DNA of 64,000 bases from Panicum virgatum (GCF_016808335.1 NC_053141.1:29627249-29691248), one strand, 5' to 3'; numbered from the stretch's first letter, positions 31,107 through 43,230 are shown. Made by a program: numbers and translations. Notes: generated by a model not told the origin, from the sequence alone.

Positions 31107-33776
31107 GAGGGCGCGGGGTGGCCGGAGTAGCAGCGGAGAGGGGTCGGCGGCGGGTTTGGCGGCGGCGCAGAGGTGGCGCTTGACCGGAGCTCGAGGAGAA
31201 GGCGCTGCAGAGGTTGCTCCGGCCTTGGATCTCCTCAAAATGGCGCGGGGTCGTGCTGCGAATGAGAACCGAGGGTCAGTCGAACCGGAGAGCCACTGGC
31301 GGCGTGGAATCGGGGTGGCGGAGGGTTTACCGGCGGTGAGGTCGTGGGTGAAATCCGGCCGCTGCTCGGGTCGGGGTTGCGGTTGGAGACTTCGGGAAAG
31401 TTCCTGGCGTCGAGACGGAACCGCTATGGGGGCCTGGGCCGACGGCGGTTCGGCGGAGCAGCGCAGGCGCGGCGGGGCAGGAAGCTCTGCTCCCGCGGAG
31501 CGAGTGAAGGCGGCGGCTAGGGTTGAGGGGCGGCGCGAGGGTGGATGGAGTGAAGGGGGGGCCGTGGGGATACAATTTAAGGGCCTGCGGGGATCTTGGG
31601 GAGACGTGCCGTGGGGGATGCGGACGTGATCCCCGGCGAGAAGCTCGGGTTCTGTTGGCGCACCGGAGAAGGGAAGGAGGAAGGAGATGGCGCCGACAGG
31701 CGGGCCCGGACGGTCAGTGAGGGGGTGGGCGAGCGTTCTGCGGGCGCGAGGCGAGCGGGCGGAGGCAGGCCGCGGTGTGGGCCGTGCGGAGCTGGGCCAA
31801 GCGGGAGGCGAGCGGGCTGGGGAGGAAAGGGAGCTGGGCCGCGGGAAAGAAGGAGAGAGCGGACCGGGTTGGGCCCGCGAGTTTGGGCTGTTGGGTTGGT
31901 CACTGGGCCGAGTTGGTTTGAGGTTTGGGCTCCTTTTCTAAACTCTTTCCTTTTCTATTTCTATTTCAAACAAAGTTTGAATTCAAATACAAATTTGAAT
32001 TCAAACCACACTCAAATAATTAAAACCATGCACCAGCATGAATGCAACATTAAAAGTAGACCTATGATAAAATTTTAATTACTTAAGGAACAAAATTTAG
32101 ATTAAATGCAAGCTAAGCAAAATAAATCCTTAGAAAATTAAACAAATCAATTAAATTTATTAATAAATGCTGAAATTTAAATCAGGGTGTTACAACATTG
32201 TTCAAACAGAGCTACCAGTCAACATGGCTTCAACAAAAACGATTGAGAATTATCTCAAAGATCGGCAGGCGATTCCACGCCCTTGAGTAGACAACTCTGA
32301 TCTACTCGATGGGATTGATCGTGTCTCCGAAAGTATCACAGATTGTATCAATCTCGCTGAGTCAGCTCTCCGCAAGAAAAAATGAAACATTAATCATGAG
32401 AAAATTAGTCCCCAGATAGAGCGTATGGGCGACATCTTCTCAGGTCTTGATCACATCGATGAGAAAATCGCTTACTGCATCAAACTAGCGGAAGATACTC
32501 TCAACTCGAAAAAGCCCAATGAGGATGGTCAATCAGAATTTATCAACCCGTGGGCAACCGAGGAGCACAATCCGTGAGTTATTCAAATAGATCAAGATCA
32601 AGCATTCATCGAGTATCTCGATGAAATTGATGGGCCAATTCCTGAGGATGAACTTAATGAGTGGTCGAGTGATCTAGACCTCTTCATGGAAGGACTGTCA
32701 AACCCCGACAAACTCGAAGCATTGTGGGAACAGTCTAAAGCAAAAAAGCTATGGGATGAGTCTCAAGTCAGACCGCTGAATCAATTGGATAGGTACCTAG
32801 CCGATTCTCACTCGAAACACGACTCTGTCCCAATTGAAGACTACATAGGTTGGTGGTGCAATGTTATCCATCAAGCTTCATCTGATAATCCATCACCATG
32901 ATCACCACTCCAACACCAGCAGATCGCATGCCACCATTATTTTCACCAGAAGAACTCGAAAATTTGGACAAATATAACAACTTCATGAACGAATTCTCCT
33001 CCCGAGCCGAAGGGGGATGGCTTCCTTCAGATAGACTTCCATATGATGAAGATCTTCTTCAACACACCCTCGGACTAACTCCTCGAGAGAAATCAAATGT
33101 CGAATTCTACCCAGATTTGGATTGAGTTCCCAAAAGAAGCCGGATTGCACGAGAATCTGTTTCAGATAGGAAAGTAGAATCCGATCAGGATTCCATCATC
33201 GGCGACTCTATAAATAAAGGGCTCTTAGCCAAGACCCAGAAAAAAAACAAGCAACCACCTTCAGAAAATGTGGAACTACCGTTTCAACAAGGAGTTCCAC
33301 TTCGAGAAGACGATACATCAAAGATCTACAATCCTGATCGCGAAATCTTCATGGCTATAATTTCAGAAATAGAATACCACAAGGATAACCCTGCAGAGCG
33401 AGTAGATCTCATTGATTACAATTCCAGCGAGTACGATGAATTCCTATCCGATGGAGAAGCAACTGAGACAGCGGCAATTAATTATGAGATTCCTCCACCA
33501 CCACCAAGAGTCACAGCCACCATGCACCTGGATGATGAACATAACAAATTGAATAAGATCCGCAAGCAGAAGAGAGGCATGAGGTGTCGCCTCGCAACAG
33601 AACGTCGCCAGCAACTCAGTGACTCCTTCGACAATTCTAACAGTGACCTCCGTAACATCATCAATATCATGCGTGGTGCACGCACAGTTATCATCAATAG
33701 AAGGAAGGAACGTGAAGAAGATGAAGCTTACAGTCCAACATCCAACATCCAACTATCGACTACCCGACAACTGTGA

Positions 33777-34270
33777 GTGCAACTCGCGTAAACGACATCA
33801 TGACAGCCCAATATTTCCTCCACCGTCCAAGCAATCGAAGAGCGATATTGTCCACCGCAGACTCCACGCACAATGTTTTTTGCAGCACAATGTATTTTAC
33901 ATCCCAAAGCAAAGCACTCGAGTTTCCAATGCATCGACCTCCACAAAGCTTTAGGAGCACCTCCGCCTCCTGCTGACGAAGACATGAAATGAAGAGAGGA
34001 ACTAATGTTCCAAAGTTATTACCAGCTTCTATCAATGACTAGCAGTATCTACAAAATTTCTTTCTTCTAGTCGGTTGGGTCAAACCAATTCAGGATCAAC
34101 CCCCGGTCTCTCCGTAGGGGAGACTAGGTTAGGTTCAACCCCCGAACTGTTGCATTTTATGAAGATCGAGTACGGTCCTCCACATGGAGAACAAGGATCT
34201 AATGTCCAAGTTGGATTTCAGTCATGGTATTTCCTTTTAGGAAGAGATTCGTGCTCAGCTATCCAAGTCG
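33777..34270 (+). other. Tail of the unknown frame and unassigned sequence
   Basis: Up to 33954 another frame (from 33619) continues with NCECNSRKRHHDSPIFPPPSK, which suggests one more frameshift in the same pseudogene. From 33985 to 34270 nothing is recognised. Confidence 0.35.
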
Positions 34271-35795
34271 GTGCATCATTCTTCCTCCTCGCCTAATAGA
34301 TCTTTCTTCCTCTTGGCTACGTTTCGTCGTTTCACCGTTCGTTTAACGGAAGATTCGGTAGCTCTCATGCTACAATCCTGTTTGGGTGGTTCGGCTCTTG
34401 GTTTTCATGTCAAATTTCAAAGTGATCGTCACTTTCATTTCTCTGTCTCCTGCAAAGTAGTGGGTTTTAAGGTTTACTACCTGCGCCGTTTCATTGGTTC
34501 TTGTTTTGATGTTTACTTTCATCTCTGGAGCAATGGTGCTCCACACTGGGAGCGGGAGAAATTTTTGTGGAGCAAGAACAGATGCATGAATGGGCCAAAG
34601 TCCAATCGAAGAGACAAAAGAAATCTAATGTTAATTATGGCTCCACTAGACGTGTTCATTTTGCCCCAAGACTGGATCAACCTTCGCCGGCATGCAAACA
34701 TCAGCCACCTTGGTCTCATGATTCGATTACTATTTGTGCTTTCAAAATCCCAATCTCGGTTAAGGTCTCTTCAGTGTTTGATCGCATTTGTTTAGATCTT
34801 GGTGTTCATTCTGGCTGTTCATCAGATCCAAAATCTAAGGAAGTTTCAAATTCTTCGGCTGCCCGAAATTCAAATTTTGAAGTTGGCTGTGTTTGTGCCC
34901 GTTGTTTCGCTTTAGATTATAGGGCCCAAGATTGCCTCAGCCCTTGGCGTTGCAGAGTCTGTTTTAATTGTGGACATAAGGTCTATTGTTGTCTCAAAAA
35001 ATCCAAGCCAAAGCTTTTTTGGGCCCCCAATAAGTGCTCTACACCCCTGCAGAATGAGCCTATTGTTGAATTCCTGCAGACTGCAGAAACGTCCTCCCTT
35101 GATTCTCATGCAAACCTCTCAGAGGATCCACAATTGCCATAGGACGCTACACCTTCCCCAAGCTATAGTGCAAACCAATCGCCACCTTCGTCCTCACCGC
35201 AATCCCCCCACCGCCCGCACCGCAATCTTCCCCCTTGCCACCACCAATGGCAAATTTCCCTTGCAATCCAGCTCTCCTCATCCCTCAAGGACTACATGTT
35301 GAGCACGGTTCGTAGAGGCCAGCTCGAGCACGGCTTGCTCTCGGTGGTGAGCCTCCTCGGCGACACGAGCAATATGCCATCATCTCTGTGGAACCTGAAC
35401 CTGAGCTGCCACAAGTGCCAGAGCTTCTCCAAGAGGTAGCAGATTTTCTTCAGCATGAGTTCCCAGTGAGGGCGTTTTCTGCTTTCCCATCTCCCTTGGG
35501 ATTAGGGCTTTTTCAATTTGAGAATCTAGTTCAACGAGAATGTTTGCTTGATGCTTCGCCCATTCAGTTTGGTCAGAGGTTGCTACATGTCCAGAAACAT
35601 GATGAAGCTAGGAATCTCAGAGCTTGTCCTTACATTAGGGAGGGGTGGATTATGTTTCTTGGTTTCCCTTTAGATTATCAACTGCCGAAGTTTGTTCGTG
35701 CGCCTATTTCACCCTTTGGACGTTTGTTGAATTGGTTAGAAGGTCCAAACAAGTCTCGTGTTCTGGTGAAGTGTCTCCTGCTTTCACCAGAGCGT
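34271..35795 (+). pseudogene. CCHC zinc-knuckle repeat protein, frameshifted and truncated
   Basis: Three blocks match a protein type common in grass genomes. (1) 34330-34560: [49 protein letters not shown]. (2) After a one-base frameshift near 34565, 34567-35142: a WSKVQSK-like start, VHFAP, and a Cys-rich double knuckle (CARCFALDYRAQDC, CRVCFNCGHKVYC). (3) After a stop at 35140, 35388-35795: LGLGLFQFENLVQRECL, REGWIMFLGFPLDYQ and RVLVKCLLLSPER. The third block is cut by the LTR of C1 at 35796. Such proteins are repeat-derived, perhaps from LINE-type elements; no RT is present here. Confidence 0.65.
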
Positions 35796-37422
35796 TGTTG
35801 ACGATGCTGAAGTGCCATTTTTACCCGTCAACTATACTCAATAATAAAGGAAAACTACATGCCTTACTCACATATTTGTTTCACTAACCTCGCTCCACAG
35901 TTGTTTTCGAGTTTTGTACATTTCAGATGAGCAGGAGCGGAATAAGACGAAAATACGCAGCAGACGCCATACAAGTACGCAGAATATCGCATCCGGTGTC
36001 ACACCCTTACAAAGAGGGCCCACATGTCAGAGGAAACGGGGCCTCCACACAAGATGCACCAAAGGATAAGGATAAGGATCAAAGAATATACCATCCAGCA
36101 GAAGATCAGGCCGAGAGGCTTCTAGGTGGGGTTGGCCGACCCCCTAGGTCTGCCGAACCTGGCCTGGTTCCTGTCCAGGTGCACTTCGAGGAGGAGTGGC
36201 TGCCAAGGCACCTGATCACCTTCCATATGTGCGTTGGCGGGAAACCGACCTCTAGAGCTATAAATAGGCCTCTCCTCCACCCCCTCAACACACACACTTC
36301 ATTCCATTCTCTCCAAGAAGGCTCTCCTCTCTTGCTCTCTTAGCTAGGTAGTGGAGCTAGGCTAGTTCTCTATAGCGAGCAAGTCGTCCTCGGGGTCGTT
36401 GAGCAATCCTCGGCTCCTGGTATGGCTTTATATCCGACTTGTCAGACTTCTATTCATAATATAGAGTTTTGCCATGGTTGCTTTACTATCTTGATAGTTT
36501 ATCAATCCATGCTTAGTTCGTTCATAAGTTATGCTACGGTCTTGGTTAGGCCAGATGATCCGGGTACGAATAGAGGTTCGTTGTGCTTTCGGGCTTGCTC
36601 TAGTGTTTTACTCGTCCATCCGAAGGGTGGGAGACCTGGGGCACTAGAGTAGTGACTTCATACACGAGCGTGGTGCTCAGGTATGCGGGATCCTTCGGAT
36701 GTGACCGTGCTCCACGGTGTGACTGGGGTAGACGGTAGGTGGTGACAACCCTTTCCGTCCGGCGTAACAGCAGTGTTGCATTTAGCGTACTCCCCAATGT
36801 TTGGGTTCGGTGTAGGAGTTCATGCAAAGAGGTAACGGGATTGGATGTACTCCGGTGCGGGACCTTCTCCCCGCTATCCCATTTTCCTGGCACCTGCAGT
36901 CCTAACCATGATCTAACATGACCCCAGCTTTGGATAGAAGCACTAGGACACTAAACCTAGCCTAAGCTCCAGCTGACTTGACGTAGGATAGAGTAGACCT
37001 TTGTTTTGTCGTTTCTCTCTTTTATTCCTTGCTCTTGGAGTGTGGATGTGTGCTGTGTCGCATTACCCTTGCTTATTCATCATCTGGACTTACCCCTGTT
37101 AGAGTATTGCCTATTGCTTGAGGCACAATGTCATGGTTAATGTTGAGTACAATACCTTTGCCGCTGCCGTCCTTTGGGACACAAATAAATGACGATACCC
37201 TTACTCTCCGGGTGAAATGCTGTAATGATATATCTGTGCGCTTGCGGATCCATCTGTAATCGTATTGATTATACCACGAGAGTGGAACCCCTTGGGTGTA
37301 GTTGCTAGGATGGGTTCGGCGCCCTCATTTCTAGTGATTGCACTAAGGACCGCCAACAGGCATTTCTGGCACTGTCGCTAAGGATTAACCATTCCTAGGG
37401 ATTGCTCTAAGAAATGCCAACA
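35796..37422 (+). repeat. 5' LTR of C1
   Basis: Starts TGTTGACGATGC where the pseudogene breaks off and ends AAATGCCAACA before the primer site. A TATA box (TATAAATA) is at 36259-36266, followed by CT-rich leader, with GGCC-rich doublets (36127-36167) about 100 bases upstream. The right end is partly duplicated (see the primer-site entry), so the exact terminus could be 64 bases to the left. Confidence 0.75.
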
Positions 37423-37449
37423 AGCATTTCTGGCATCGTTGCCGGGGAC
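37339..37449 (+). promoter_or_regulatory. C1 primer-binding site with tandem duplication of the LTR end
   Basis: The site TGGCATCGTTGCCGGGGA (37431-37448) is two changes from the tRNA-Asp complement. A diverged copy of the same junction (GCCAACAGGCATTTCTGGCA) lies 64 bases upstream, giving two tandem LTR-end/primer-site units (37339-37385, 37403-37449). Confidence 0.75.
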
Positions 37450-37580
37450 GGCATGTGAACAAAGATTTTGTGCTGATATTAACTTAGACCTTGTACTCAG
37501 GATATAGTCTTTACTCTTTCAGGCTAATGTCACTTTATGTCTTCTTTTATTTTTGATTTGAAAGAAGACAGGGGTAGTGT

Positions 37581-39133
37581 ATGACTGGTTTCACCCTGCC
37601 GGAAAACTACACAGACAATCCAGAGAGGCTCGTGAGAAGGCACGACCTCGCATCGTTCCTCCTCTCGCTATCCTCCCGGCATAGGAACCCATTTCAGAAG
37701 CACCACTCGTTCTTGAGGCTATGGCTAAAAAGACTCTCCGCGAGTTCTCCGTCCCCTCCACCGACAGTGTGGCCACTGGCCCCAACATCAACATCGGGGA
37801 CGTGAACTTCAAGCTCAAATCAAGCCTCATCAACATGGTGCAGGCTAGCCCATTCTGTGACAAGCCGAATGAGGACGCAAATGCACATTTGCAGAATTTT
37901 CTGGAGCTCTGCGACACCGTTGTCATACGGGGTGTCGCCACCGATGTTGTCATGCTTCGTCTGTTTCCCTTTTCCCTCCTGGGGAAGGCGAAACAATGGT
38001 TTTACAAGGAAAAAGACATCGTCACCTGGGCCAAATGCTCCAAGGCGTTCCTCACAAAATTCTTCCCGTTAGGCAAAACAAATGCCCTGCGTGGAAGAAT
38101 ATCAAGTTTCCAGCAGACGGGGATGGAATCCATCCCAGAAGCTTGGAAGAGGCTGCAGGAATATATCCTGGCCTATCCTCACCATGGCATGGACGTGTGG
38201 CTCATCCTGCAAAGCTTCTACAACGGGCTCATAACGACATCTCGAGCCAATATTGATGCTGCTTCTAGAAGAGCCTTTCTCGACCTGACCATAGCCAAAG
38301 CAAAAGCATTGGTCGAGAAGATGGTCTCCAACTAGGGTTGGAGCGATGAACGACTCCAACCCCGCACGAAGGGCATTCATACCGTCAAGGAGACGGATAT
38401 GATTGCCGCAAAGCTAGAACTCCTCATCAAGAAAATGGAGGAAGGGAGCAAACAACCGATCCAGGCTCCCATTTACGCCATGGGTTCGCACTACACGTGC
38501 GAAGTCTGTGGTAACGATGGACATTCGGGGAATGACTGCCCCGAAACTTGTGAAGACTGCGCATACCTCAACAACAACAACAACAACAACAACAACAAAA
38601 ACAACGGGTACCGTCCACAACAAGGAGGCCAGGGGTGGAACCAGCCACGTCCACCTTTTCAGGGAGGTAATAACTACAATCCTTCTTATAATTCGAATTT
38701 CAATTCGAACCAACCTCCCTTGAGAGAACTTGTTCTTGGCCAAGTTAAAATCAACGAAAATATAAATAAAAAGATTTTGGTCAATGATAAATCCCTAGAA
38801 ACTTTAAATGTCAAGCTTGAAACTTTGTCTTCAACTCTTAAAAACTAGTTAAGTTTCAACAAAATGATCGAAACTCAGCTTGCACAAATTGCTGCTTCGT
38901 TACCTGCTGTTGAGAGCGGGAAGATCCCGGGGCAACCCGAGTCTCCCGTTGAAAATGTCAGCATGATGTCTACCAGACGGGGTAACTCGTCCCAGAGGCC
39001 ACCACGCAATAACCATGCAGGCAGGTACACTCCCCCAAGGAACGACGTCTGGGATGGCATGGTGGCAGCTGTGCAAGAGGATCCAGGGGTCCCCATGATC
39101 AGCTGCTCGATCTACATCAAACACTTCAAGTGA
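37581..39133 (+). pseudogene. C1 Gag
   Basis: The start MTGFTLPENYTDNPERL (37581) is shared with C2. A frame change before 37721 leads to the capsid (KTLREFSVPS, SLINMVQASPFC, DANAHLQNFLELC, LRLFPFSLLGKAKQWFY, LQEYILAYPHHGM). A TAG at 38333-38335 interrupts, and reading continues in the same frame to a CCHC knuckle (CEVCGNDGHSGNDC). A poly-Asn tract (AAC repeats, 38569-38604) is followed by a Gln/Asn/Pro linker and, after another TAG at 38846, the IETQLAQIAASLP region. At least three breaks make it inactive. Confidence 0.85.
38569..38604 (+). repeat. AAC microsatellite inside C1 gag
   Basis: About 12 AAC units with one AAA, encoding poly-Asn next to the zinc knuckle. Confidence 0.9.
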
Positions 39134-39519
39134 TGCCTTTGCGATCTGGGGGAAGCGTAAATATAATGCCCAAGGTAATATAAGAAGCACTTGAATATCC
39201 TGCTCTTTCCCCAACAACCATGCTCGTACAGCTTGCAGATTCAACCATTCGGTATCCTGAAGGGATAGCCGAACACATTTTCGTACGAGTACGAGACTCC
39301 TTCGTCCTTGCCGACTTTGTGGTAATGGATATGGAGGGCGACCTCGGAGTCGACCTCGTACTTGGGCGACCTTTTCTAAGGTCTGCCAAGGCAAGGATCG
39401 ATGTTGGAAAGGGAGAAATCCGTTTTCGTGTCGGAAGGGAGGATCTGTTTTTCAGGTTTAAGAAAAGGGAAGAGCAACACTTCATGATCCAACAAGACAG
39501 TGAAGGGCAAGCACTCTAG
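39134..39519 (+). pseudogene. C1 aspartic protease remnant
   Basis: The active-site loop CDLG is readable at 39142-39153, but a frame change follows at once. The next frame gives SVNIMPK, a TAA where Tyr is expected, then DSTIRYPEGIAEHIFVRVRD, DFVVMDMEGDLGVDLVLG, RPFLRSAKARIDVGKGEI and a stop at 39519. The piece between Gag and the active site is shortened relative to A. Confidence 0.8.
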
Positions 39520-40407
39520 GGTGCACCAGAACCCCAGCCAGAACACCGACCCTCCACACCTAGAAGAAAGAAGAAAGCAAAGAAGGTGTGGCGGAAGGTC
39601 GAGAGTTCGGCCTCGTCTAGTTCTCCAGGACGAGACGACCAATGGTAAGAATGGTGGAGAAAAGTCATGCACGTCGGACTTAAAACGACGCGCTCTTGCC
39701 AAAGGTAAATTGATATTTATCTCATATTTGCTTTTCCGCCTTTCCAAATTTTCTTTTCACTTCTTTTGATTTCTCCATTGCATGTTTGAAATTTTCAAAA
39801 TTGTTCTCTGCATGCTGGAATTTTTCTAGCACTTTTCTCTTTTTACAAAAAGACCAAAAATATTTTTTGAGTTTTAAAATCCTTTGGGAAAAATAATTTG
39901 GACATCTTTTCGAGCAAACTTTTGGCCATGCACCATATTTTCGAAATTTATAACAGTTGAGGAAATATCTGGCCAAAGGGGGGCACCAGGGGGCCCACCC
40001 TGGGGTCGGCGACGGGTGCCCCCCTGGGGTCGGCGACCCCACAGGTCGGCCGACCCAGGGCCAACGGCTCCTGGGCCCCACCTTCTCCAACGGCTATCTG
40101 ATCGTTGTGACTGGCTCTTCCTCGGGTGCACTCGCCCAAATTTCTTTAAATAGAGGCCGAGAGAGTGGTGATGAGCTCTCATGCTCACTCTCTTCACTCT
40201 CACTCCCTCTCACACATTCTTGCTCGGGTTTCCTTTGGATTTTGACTCAAGTTTGATTGCAAGAACACACTCTCTCTCTCAATTCTTTGCTGCAAGATTG
40301 ATCACATATTTGGAGGAACAACTTTCGGGTAAAAGTTTATTTTCATTTCACTAACGTAACCCGAATCGAGTTGTTCTCGTTCGTTCTTGTTCGTTCTTGT
40401 TGCAAGC
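39520..40407 (+). promoter_or_regulatory. C1 non-coding stretch with an LTR-like internal promoter
   Basis: 39520-39950 is unassigned AT-rich sequence. 39975-40065 holds paired GGTCGGCGACC / GGTCGGCCGACC blocks like those upstream of TATA boxes in the LTRs here. A TATA-like TTAAATAGAGGC follows at 40146-40157, then a CT-rich leader to the 3' ORF. This suggests separate transcription of the 3' ORF. The same 12 bases precede the 3' ORF of B-right. Confidence 0.5.
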
Positions 40408-41406
40408 ATGAGAGGTGTAGGTCAGAAAATTTCCGGAGTTCTCAAGAGGATGACGAGGTTGGGCTCGTCCCATTCGCAGGGCGAGTCGAGCTCTCATCAT
40501 TCCCCCGAACTTGCACCAACACCGACCACGATGGACTATGAACAAGATGAACAAGAAGAACAGTTTGAGGAGCAAGCTACAGACCCGCAAGCCGAGGACA
40601 TGGAGATAGATGGAGATGATGCACCGTATCTTGACTTACGAGATGACCGCGAGCGTCAAGCCTACGCCATGATAAAAAATCAAAGTTTTGGTCATACCAG
40701 AGCCTTCGATTCGGACCTCCTCGAGAAAACAGGTATGGATGTTGACTTCACTCGTGTTTGGCATGCGGTTGGATGGGATGGTTTTGTGCCCATTGAGGAG
40801 AATGGTTCACGTCTCCTCAACATCTAGTTTCTTTGCACTCTTCGGGAGGTGGACGATGGTGTTTCTTTCCGACTTTTTGGAGTTGAACGCAATTTTAATT
40901 GGAGAAATTTTAGTCACCTCCTTGGTTTTAGCACGCGCTTGCCAGTTTCCCTTGCAAAAGCTTGCCACGGTTTTGATCGACATGAGTTTTGGGGTTTGAT
41001 TTCGGGTCAAGTTGTTCATGGCAAGTTTGCACCTCGGTGCAATGACATTCAAAATCTGACTCTTCGTTTAATGCACAAGTGGGTGGCTATCACTCTCTTT
41101 CCAAGAGATAATCCATGACCAGTGCGTAACGATGAGATGATCATATTATACGCCATGGTCAACAAGATCCAAATCTCCCCCGCAAAAGCATTGGTTAAGC
41201 AATGGCTCACAAATTTTTGGATGACGGGTCCTATTGAATGCACTTCTTTGGTTACCCGCATCGCATCAAACATGGGAATCTTAGACGGGAACCCCATTCC
41301 CTTCATTGAGGAGCCCCGTGTTATGATTGATGAGGCGTACTTGGTTCAAGGCCACACACTCAAGAAAGGCTCGGATGACTCCTTGATTTTCTTTTCGCTT
41401 GGTTAT
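40408..41406 (+). pseudogene. C1 3' ORF, plant transposon-associated protein, two in-frame stops
   Basis: One frame from the ATG at 40408 carries a Ser- and acid-rich N-terminus, then SFGHTRAFDSDLLEKTGMD, VWHAVGWDGFVP, (TAG 40825-40827) FLCTLREVDDGVSFRLFG, FNWRNFSHLLGF, FAPRCNDIQNLTLRLMHKW, LFPRDNP, (TGA 41116-41118) VRNDEMIILYAMVNKIQIS, GPIECTSLVTRIA and PRVMIDEAYLVQGHTLK. It is cut by C2 at SLGY. It resembles the ORFs annotated in plants as 'putative plant transposon protein'; the function is not known. Both stops could come from C-to-T changes (CAG, CGA). Confidence 0.65.
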
Positions 41407-43089
41407 TGTTAACGGCCATTATTTCACATTCTGGCCGTCAACTTCTCGGGAATAAACAAGCTTTACACTATATTCCATTCATATTTTGTTTAATTCTAAT
41501 AAGTTCCACGAGTTTTGGATGAGTTCTGATTTCAGGAGAATACATGACAAAAAGGGACAAATTTGGGCCAAAACCCAGGCCGACCGGCCTATCCTAGGCC
41601 GGCTGGCCTGGCACCCCTACAAACCCTGCCACATCTTCGATCCAGGGGCATTGTCATGAACTCAAGTGTATCTGAGCCAAGGATTGGACGTCGGTTTGAT
41701 TGAATGGACCAAAAGGCTTGCACAAGGATCAAAGGCCCCACCATTCAGCGCAAAGACATGTCCAAGTCAGCAATCCACCTCCCTGGAAGATCACAAGCGT
41801 CCACTAGCAATGTCGGTGCAACAGAGGGCCGAGAGGAGCCAGAGGGAGGCCGGCCGGCCTGGCCTTGTATGCTTTCGGGCAACGCAAGGTACACCGACTC
41901 CAGGAGGCAATCAGGGACGTCCACGCAAAGGCGGTGGCCAGATGGCCAAAATCCTAGGCTGGATGGCCTAGGAGAGGCCGGCCGGCCCCACTCTGCAGCC
42001 ACTCAGGCTCTGGCTTCACGTGAAGGTTAAGCACAATTGCCACAACCGCCTCCAACCGACGCCACGTGCTTCACCTGCTCAGAACCGACCTTGGAAGGGC
42101 TATAAATAGAGCACTCATCCCTCACTTGTAACACACACTTTGGAGCTCATTTCTCTCTTCACTTTCTAGAGTTGGATTAGTAGTTTGGGAGTTAGGGTCG
42201 AGTCGAGCTTGCTCGTGATTTTGGAGTCCTCGGAAGTCTGGTAAAGCTCTTGCATCTTTCTTTCGAAGTTATCAATATAAGTTATCTTCTCTACTTTTCT
42301 GAGTCAGCTTTACCTTCCGCTTTCTTTTATTTTCTCGAGTCTGAGTGTTCAGCTCGAGCATGGAAGTTTTGTCCTTTAGCTTAGGCTAAGTTATCTCTCT
42401 GATAGTCGGGAATTTATCTTACGGGTTTTCTCGCCCAGACTAGAGTATCTCAAGTTAGTGCTCTAGGTTGAGGGGGATTTCTCTCGAAGGCCTTGAGAGA
42501 AATCCTAACACTGAGTGCTGACGTGGTGTCTGAGCTTAGTGTTAGCTAGAAAGTGTGTTCCACCCCACGGTACCATTGTGGTAGGCAGCAGGTGGTGAAA
42601 GCCCTGTCCGTCCCTTGTAGTCCACCACGTTCGGGTGTTTTCATAGCAGTAGTGCCGACTGTCGTTGGACTCCCTTCTCATCCCATTATGAGTCCTTCCC
42701 TGAGGCCGCCGAAGTAAGCTCTTCTTTCCCGAGGATTAGTTAGATAGTTAGTCTGATCTAGAGAGGCTAGCTCGATAGTTCAGAAGTGTATCAAGTGTCT
42801 TATCTCGCTCGTTGTCCTCCCAGCTTCTACCTCTCTAAGGAATTGAGTCTCCGTGTGTTACTCGGTCATAGACTGGCCATTTATCTTATCCTTGTATCTG
42901 GCTTACCCCGTCTAAGTTAGTCGGTTGATCAAACTAGTACAGTTACCATTCAATTTACGATACTCTTTATCATAGTGCTTCCCTGAGGAAAAATACGATA
43001 CCTTGGAATACTCCATGGTGAAGTGCTATAGCGGTGATTCTGTGCGCTTGCGGAATTGATATTCTATTGGGGCATAAGAAACACCAATA
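41407..43089 (+). repeat. 5' LTR of C2
   Basis: Starts TGTTAACGGCC and ends ACACCAATA (probably CCAACA originally). The TATA box TATAAATA is at 42101-42108. GGCCGGCC-type blocks lie at 41577-41612, 41847-41864 and 41959-41990, 110 to 520 bases upstream. Confidence 0.75.
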
Positions 43090-43097
43090 AGAATTTC

Positions 43098-43115
43098 TGG
43101 CGCCGTTGCCGGGGA
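43098..43115 (+). promoter_or_regulatory. Primer-binding site of C2, tRNA-Asp type
   Basis: TGGCGCCGTTGCCGGGGA, a perfect tRNA-Asp complement, lies 8 bases after the LTR end. Confidence 0.9.
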
Positions 43116-43230
43116 AGCAATTGGCTAAAGATATCGTAAATAGTCTGATAGACTTTACTAGTTTGTCACCGCTAATCTTAGCGGGCTTACCATTGCTCTC
43201 TCTATCTTCTTGATTGTTGCAGAGCAGTGC

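Larger units (their letters stand above)
28774..32199 (-). mobile_element. Tekay-like solo LTR T-left with target duplication ACATT
   Basis: The LTR is 28779-32194 (3416 bases), reading on the minus strand from TGTAACACCCTGATTT to AAACCGGGTGTTACA. It is flanked by ACATT at 28774-28778 and 32195-32199. It is the reverse complement of the T-right LTR (59456-62883) with moderate divergence. No interior remains. GC-rich 30780-31900 gives many meaningless frames on both strands. Confidence 0.93.
28497..33776 (+). pseudogene. Decaying reading frame of unknown identity, split by the T-left LTR
   Basis: If the LTR (28779-32194) and one target copy are removed, a frame from the ATG at 28497 continues from 32195 to 32901 with in-frame TGA codons at 32284, 32383, 32575 and 32899. 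A frame change near 32898 leads to 32898-33776, with one more TGA at 33123. The text is acidic and helix-forming. Two similar units occur: DGIDRVSESITDCINLAE and SGLDHIDEKIAYCIKLAE, each followed by a Lys-rich end. Later comes SPEELENLDKYNNFMNEF. I do not recognise a domain. An accessory or gag-like ORF of a retroelement is the likeliest source, and a host pseudogene is possible. Confidence 0.5.
35796..41406 (+). mobile_element. Element C1: Athila-like, non-autonomous, truncated by C2
   Basis: 5' LTR (35796-37422), tRNA-Asp-like primer site, broken gag and protease, an internal promoter-like region, and a broken 3' ORF that stops where the LTR of C2 begins. There is no RT, RNase H or integrase. 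It is inserted in the zinc-knuckle pseudogene. The 3' LTR is not in the window. Confidence 0.8.

Noticed and set aside
30650..31941. Long frames (up to 275 codons) inside the T-left solo LTR
   Set aside because: GC-driven, low-complexity, on both strands, and not conserved in T-right at the equivalent position.
41407..43089. This LTR as the 3' LTR of C1, making C1 complete
   Set aside because: It aligns poorly by eye with the C1 5' LTR, a perfect primer site and a second gag follow it, and it interrupts the C1 3' ORF in mid-frame.
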